Assembly (NCBI GenBank): GCA_943349945.1
Contig: CALQZS010000001.1
Location: forward strand, 1 to 51,338
Length of the DNA stretch: 51,338 nt
Reading direction: 5' to 3'
Source of the DNA: Candidatus Nomurabacteria bacterium
Lineage (GTDB): Bacteria; Patescibacteriota; Minisyncoccia; Phycocordibacterales; SBAW01
The notes beneath the pieces were generated by a model. It was not told the DNA's origin, ran no database searches, and saw nothing but the letters and a program-made list of their open reading frames with translations. This document shows positions 47,991 to 51,338 of this stretch, in pieces (position 1 is the stretch's first letter; each line of letters opens with the position of its first letter). The translations under genes and the position numbers were made by a program.

Positions 47991-48611
47991 TTAGTAGCTC
48001 AGCACCAGTATCTCACCTTCTTTACCATCCAGATCTTTTTTCTTGAGCGTCAGCTTGTCTGCTGCCTCTACCTTTTCCGCACCAGCCTCTTTCAAAAACA
48101 GTTTGAGCGACTCGGGGCTGTAGTGCATCGGGATTATGGCCTTTGGCTCCAATTGTACCGCCAACTTATACGCTTCGGCATGGTCGAGCACCCCCGCACC
48201 CCCCACAGGCAAAAAGAGTATGTCGATATCATCCAACTCTTGCTTTGCCGCAGGCGGCAGCAAGGGGTTACTAAGCGCCCCCAAAAAGCACAGGTTCATG
48301 CCTTCGAGGATAATACTATATATAGTATTGACCCCTGCCTTGCCGCCGTAGGTCGTTTCAGAAGCAAAACCCCGCACTGCCACATCTTTGACCTCATATT
48401 CGCCAGGGCCTTCGATAACAAACGGTTCGCGCTCGCCAAACGAGGCGTTTTCTATCCCGGCAAAATCAGGGTGATGCGCTGATATAAAAAGGACATCAGA
48501 GCCAAATTTGACGCTCTTTTGTTTGGACTCTTTAGAGGGCAAGTTGAAGGCCAGAGTCAATTCCCCTTGAGTGATTTTAAAACACTCGCCGCCAAAATAG
48601 CTGATAACCAT
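47991..48611 (-). CDS. Metallo-beta-lactamase fold protein (UlaG/UPF0173-like)
   Basis: 206 residues. Start VISYFGGECFKI and LFISAHHPDFAG, then EGPGEYEVKDVAVRGFAS, LCFLGALSN and IIPMHYSPE correspond to UPF0173-like hydrolases. The usual HxHxDH metal motif is reduced to SAHHPDF, and LGDL-type Asp is replaced by GALS, so metal binding is doubtful. The same form is widespread in reduced genomes, so a non-hydrolytic role is possible. TAAAAT (minus strand) ends six bases before ATG 48611. Confidence 0.8.
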   Translation of the reverse strand: MVISYFGGECFKITQGELTLAFNLPSKESKQKSVKFGSDVLFISAHHPDFAGIENASFGEREPFVIEGPGEYEVKDVAVRGFASETTYGGKAGVNTIYSIILEGMNLCFLGALSNPLLPPAAKQELDDIDILFLPVGGAGVLDHAEAYKLAVQLEPKAIIPMHYSPESLKLFLKEAGAEKVEAADKLTLKKKDLDGKEGEILVLSY

Positions 48612-48662
48612 GGCAGGATTTTAACATATTTCCCCAAAAAAAGCTGCTTCTGTATCCGGGGG

Positions 48663-48690
48663 TTGCAAAAACTCAAAAGTTAGGTATATT
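48663..48690 (+). promoter_or_regulatory. Putative promoter of rpsA
   Basis: TTGCAA (48663-48668), 16 bases, TATATT (48685-48690). Confidence 0.55.
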
Positions 48691-48696
48691 TGGGCC

Positions 48697-48810
48697 AATA
48701 GAGAGCAATTTGGCTTTTTATTAGCAACAAGGAGCGCAGGACTTAACCTTCAGCAACTACATAGGCCCGGCCTATGTACCCTGAAAACCCTGCCCGACAA
48801 ATCAATAGTT
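48697..48810 (+). promoter_or_regulatory. rpsA 5' leader
   Basis: About 110 bases from the predicted transcription start to ATG. Contains AAGGAG far from the start and the hairpin ACATAGGC-CCG-GCCTATGT (48770-48788). Autoregulation by S1, known for rpsA leaders in other bacteria, would fit but is inference. Confidence 0.4.
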
Positions 48811-49896
48811 ATGGAAACAGAAGAGAAAAAAGACTTGCGTGCTATGGTCGCGTTTGCAGACAAAGCCCCTAACCCACCCCAGCCGGGTGACATTATAGAG
48901 GGTACTGTTCTAGCACTCGACCGTGCCCGCCTATACATCGACCTGCCACCCTTTGGTACAGGCGTTATTTTTGGTCGCGAGTACATGAATGCCCGCGAGG
49001 TCATCAAGCGCACCAATATTGGCGACACCGTTGCCGCAAAGGTTATAGCTACCGACACCAAGGACGGCTACATCGAGCTCTCGCTCAAAGAGGCTCGCCA
49101 GGCGGTACTGTGGGCCGAAGCAGAAGATGCGGTCAAACAAAAGAAACAGTTTGAACTCGTTATCAAAGAGGCAAACAAGGGCGGTCTTATTTTGGACTGG
49201 CAAGGTATCGCCGGCTTCTTGCCTGCGTCCCAGCTTAAGGCAGACCACTATCCACGCGTAACCGACGGCGACAAGGACAAGATCTTGGACGAACTCCGCA
49301 AGCTTGTGGGCCAAAAAATAGCCGTCTCACTTATTTCAGCTGCACCTAAAGAAGGCAAGCTTATCTTCTCGGAGAAAGGTGCCGACGATAAAGAAAAGCG
49401 CGAGCTTGTCGAGCAGTACCAAGTAGGCGACAGCGTAGAGGGCGAGGTAACCGGCATGGTGGACTTCGGCGTCTTTGTGAAGTTGGAAGAAGGGCTCGAA
49501 GGCCTGGTCCACATTTCTGAAATCGACTGGGGCTTGGTGGATGATCCACGACACTTCTTTAAGGTTGGTGACCGCGTTACGGTAAAAATAATCGACATCA
49601 AAGACGGCAAGGTATCACTTTCAGTCAAAGCACTTAAAGAAAACCCATGGGCAGGCGCAGCAAAACGCTACAACAAGGGCGACAAAGTTGAAGGCGTAGT
49701 GATTAAGTTCAACAAACACGGTGCGCTTGCCTCTATCGAAGAAGGTATCGCCGGTTTGGTGCACGTCTCGGAGTTTGGCACAGAAGACAAGTTGCGCCAG
49801 AGTCTAGAGCTGGGCAAACGATACCCATTCACCATCTCTCTCTTTGATCCAAAAGAGATGCGCATGGCGCTCGCATACGGCGGAGACAAAAAATAA
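48811..49896 (+). CDS. rpsA: 30S ribosomal protein S1 (four S1 domains)
   Basis: 361 residues with four OB-fold repeats: PGDIIEGTVLALDRARLYIDLP (25-46), a degenerate second domain (QFELVIKEANKGGLILDWQGIAGFLPASQL), VGDSVEGEVTGMVDFGVFVKLEEGLEGLVHISEI (about 209-242) and KVEGVVIKFNKHGALASIEEGIAGLVHVSEF. Shorter than the six-domain proteobacterial form and similar to Gram-positive-type S1. In a genome where most mRNAs look leaderless, the role of S1 in start selection is of interest. It has its own promoter, a leader and a terminator. Confidence 0.92.
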   Translation: METEEKKDLRAMVAFADKAPNPPQPGDIIEGTVLALDRARLYIDLPPFGTGVIFGREYMNAREVIKRTNIGDTVAAKVIATDTKDGYIELSLKEARQAVLWAEAEDAVKQKKQFELVIKEANKGGLILDWQGIAGFLPASQLKADHYPRVTDGDKDKILDELRKLVGQKIAVSLISAAPKEGKLIFSEKGADDKEKRELVEQYQVGDSVEGEVTGMVDFGVFVKLEEGLEGLVHISEIDWGLVDDPRHFFKVGDRVTVKIIDIKDGKVSLSVKALKENPWAGAAKRYNKGDKVEGVVIKFNKHGALASIEEGIAGLVHVSEFGTEDKLRQSLELGKRYPFTISLFDPKEMRMALAYGGDKK

Positions 49897-49918
49897 ACAT
49901 TCTCGTCTTACGTACACA

Positions 49919-49952
49919 AAAAAACTAACGCGGTCATGCGTTAGTTTTTTTG
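49919..49952. terminator. Bidirectional terminator between rpsA and pth
   Basis: AAAAACTAACGC and GCGTTAGTTTTTTT around GGTCAT. Serves both convergent genes. Confidence 0.92.
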
Positions 49953-49957
49953 TTTTG

Positions 49958-50491
49958 CTATACCCTACTGTTTATTTGCGTTCGCGCTTTGTCGAGTCCT
50001 TCGGTAAAAAGCAATTCTAGCGCATCAGCCACCGTCTTTTGTACCTTTTTTAACTTCACAACCTCTGTTGGTTTAAAGGTGCCCAATACAAAATCTACCG
50101 TCTTTTCTGCATCTGGCTTTTTTATCTTACCCGATGGCGTAGCGGGGCTTATGCCAATGCGTATGCGTATAAAATCCTTTGTCTTGAGCGCTTGTTGTAT
50201 CGACAAAACTCCTCGGTGCCCTCCAGCACCACTGCCAAAAGAAAATTTTACTACCCCCAAGGGCAGGTCAAGCTCATCGTGCAACACCACCAGGTTCTCG
50301 GCAGCTTTTTTTGAGGTGATTATTTTTTTAAACGCCGCGCCCGAGTCGTTCATGTATGTGTCGGGCAGTACTATTTTTATTTTTTTGGGAATTTTTTTCT
50401 CGAGTGCACGCAAAAAGTCGCGTCCCACGTTATGACGCGTGCCGTCATACTCACTACCCGGGTTACCAAGCCCTGCGACTATCCATTGCAT
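49958..50491 (-). CDS. pth: Peptidyl-tRNA hydrolase
   Basis: Releases peptides from stalled peptidyl-tRNA; 177 residues. IVAGLGNPGSEYDGTRHNVGRDF carries the conserved Asn and catalytic His. LPDTYMNDSG has the second Asn, VVLHDELDLPLG the Asp, and GSGAGGHRGVLSI the Gly loop. The start at MQWIVAGLG (50491) fits TATATT six bases upstream on the minus strand, a leaderless arrangement. Divergent from lepB. Confidence 0.95.
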   Translation of the reverse strand: MQWIVAGLGNPGSEYDGTRHNVGRDFLRALEKKIPKKIKIVLPDTYMNDSGAAFKKIITSKKAAENLVVLHDELDLPLGVVKFSFGSGAGGHRGVLSIQQALKTKDFIRIRIGISPATPSGKIKKPDAEKTVDFVLGTFKPTEVVKLKKVQKTVADALELLFTEGLDKARTQINSRV

Positions 50492-50589
50492 GACAAAAAT
50501 ATACCATTCACACGACTTGCATGCATCTTTTTTCTGTTTTCCACTACTCTCTTGCTTGCACAACATGCAAAGCGTACTACAATAGTTGC

Positions 50590-51144
50590 ATGCCACAGGA
50601 GAAACGTGAGAATTTTTTCACAGAACTCCTCAAGTTTGCTCTTATCGCTATCGTCATCGTGCTGCCGATACGACTTTTTGTTGCGCAGCCGTTTATTGTG
50701 TCGGGTGCATCCATGGTGCCCACCTTCTACAATGGACAATACTTAATTGTTGATGAACTTTCGTACCGTTTTGAAGATCCAAAGCGCGGCGAGGTAATTA
50801 TTTTTCGGTATCCAAAAGATCCTTCACAGTTTTTTATCAAACGTATCATCGGACTCCCAGGAGAAACGGTCATATTGTCCAACGGTACTGTTTCGGTACA
50901 AAAAACAGACGGCTCGACCCTGCTACTCGACGAGCAATACGTAACCAAACAAGGAAGCGCGACACAAACCTACGAAGTACCCGCAGACAACTACTTTGTT
51001 ATGGGCGACAATCGGCCCGAAAGCTCCGACTCTCGCACCTGGGGCTTTGTACCAAAAGAAAACATCGTCGGTCGTGCTTTTTTACGCCTGCTTCCCATAC
51101 AAAAAATGACCCTCTTCCCGGGTAGTGTCGCAGAACAACAATAA
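50590..51144 (+). CDS. lepB: Signal peptidase I
   Basis: Removes signal peptides at the outer face of the membrane; 184 residues. One TM helix (about 13-34), box B with the nucleophile SGASMVPTF (Ser about 41), box D with the general-base Lys in FIKRIIGLPGE (about 85) and box E GDNRPESSDSRTWG (about 137-150) are all intact. TACAAT at 50578-50583 lies six bases before ATG 50590. Likely processes the many signal-peptide proteins in this window. Confidence 0.96.
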   Translation: MPQEKRENFFTELLKFALIAIVIVLPIRLFVAQPFIVSGASMVPTFYNGQYLIVDELSYRFEDPKRGEVIIFRYPKDPSQFFIKRIIGLPGETVILSNGTVSVQKTDGSTLLLDEQYVTKQGSATQTYEVPADNYFVMGDNRPESSDSRTWGFVPKENIVGRAFLRLLPIQKMTLFPGSVAEQQ

Positions 51145-51148
51145 ACTC

Positions 51149-51338
51149 ATGAGCGCACAAACAGTGTCCCCTTCTTTGTTTATCAAACACGCAGCTGACG
51201 TAGCTTCCTTTTATGGGTTTCGGCCTATGCACGAGGTAGAGCGAGGCATCCCCGCGCTGCAGCGCACCCGAGGCGTGCACTCGTTTGGCACGGCCGCAAA
51301 CACGTGCAACCTCATTATTGCGCAAAATCCCACCGACC
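51149..51338 (+). CDS. Cut-off gene at the window edge, possibly aminoacyl-tRNA synthetase-like
   Basis: Open from ATG 51149 to the end (63 codons). The N-terminus SLFIKHAADVASFYGFRPM resembles the class II HisRS/HisZ start, where an ADIARYYGF-type helix is followed by an Arg-Gly motif, but too little is visible. It begins four bases after lepB and is probably co-transcribed. Confidence 0.45.
   Translation, partial: MSAQTVSPSLFIKHAADVASFYGFRPMHEVERGIPALQRTRGVHSFGTAANTCNLIIAQNPTD

Noticed and set aside
1-51338. CRISPR array, rRNA genes, tmRNA, RNase P RNA, riboswitches
   Set aside because: No regularly spaced direct repeats and no recognisable conserved cores were seen on either strand.

Overview
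The window reads as a chromosomal segment of an ultra-small, host-dependent bacterium of the Candidate Phyla Radiation (Patescibacteria), most likely a parcubacterium. This placement is inferred from gene content and architecture: compact stripped-down housekeeping genes (short InfB without its N-terminal domain, DnaX without its zinc module, RelA/SpoT without an ACT domain), many small anchored proteins with VirB2/TrbC-like membrane segments, near-complete lack of biosynthesis, and mostly leaderless genes. No rRNA or marker comparison could be run.

Layout. 1-2.3 kb is a tRNA-Gln integration hotspot: a large serine recombinase between 133-bp perfect inverted repeats, one of which ends in the tRNA CCA end, and on the other side a tiny GIY-YIG gene sitting between the intact tRNA-Gln and a duplicated, interrupted 5' half of it. 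2.3-7.8 kb holds a second GIY-YIG gene, two tandem M14 peptidase paralogs (one with a degraded active site), membrane proteins, a membrane-anchored cyclophilin and a 29-residue acidic protein. 7.8-18.9 kb carries ABC-F, DnaX, PyrE, DusB, FtsQ, an AT-rich restriction-modification pair, SerS, DprA, a PHP phosphoesterase and a CDP-alcohol transferase. 18.9-26.7 kb carries TopA, a stand-alone RNA polymerase alpha-CTD-like protein, RelA/SpoT, ParB, tRNA-Leu, PyrF, MiaA, tRNA-Trp and L33. 26.8-36.2 kb has two modular envelope hydrolases with a shared membrane domain, tRNA-Tyr, ClpB, an inactive HtrA-like protein, cysteine desulfurase, DUF4446, InfB and RbfA. 36.2-41.2 kb is a tRNA-rich accessory stretch (Cys, Leu, Lys, Leu) with tandem acyltransferase-like paralogs, a Cys-rich secreted protein and an SPFH protein preceded by a leader peptide. 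41.3-48.6 kb has four pilin-like proteins, a solute-binding protein and a methyltransferase, a palindrome-flanked secreted-protein cassette, and GyrA. 48.6 kb to the end has ribosomal protein S1, Pth, LepB and a cut-off gene.

Two gene-expression designs are visible. Most native genes have a TATACT/TACAAT-type -10 element ending 6-8 nt before the start codon and no Shine-Dalgarno, so transcription should begin at or next to the start codon (leaderless mRNA). A minority (pyrE, pyrF, the alpha-CTD-like gene, the Cys-rich protein, the SPFH operon, the 44.7 kb secreted protein) have a -35/-10 promoter, a leader, a Shine-Dalgarno and their own terminator, and look like self-contained cassettes set between native genes.

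The strongest candidates for undescribed biology are the tRNA-Gln/GIY-YIG mini-element, the covarying palindrome pair around the 44.7 kb cassette, the two classes of gene start with palindromic shared -10 boxes, the 17-codon leader peptide of the SPFH operon, and the paired SLT/M15 hydrolases on a pilin-like membrane module.
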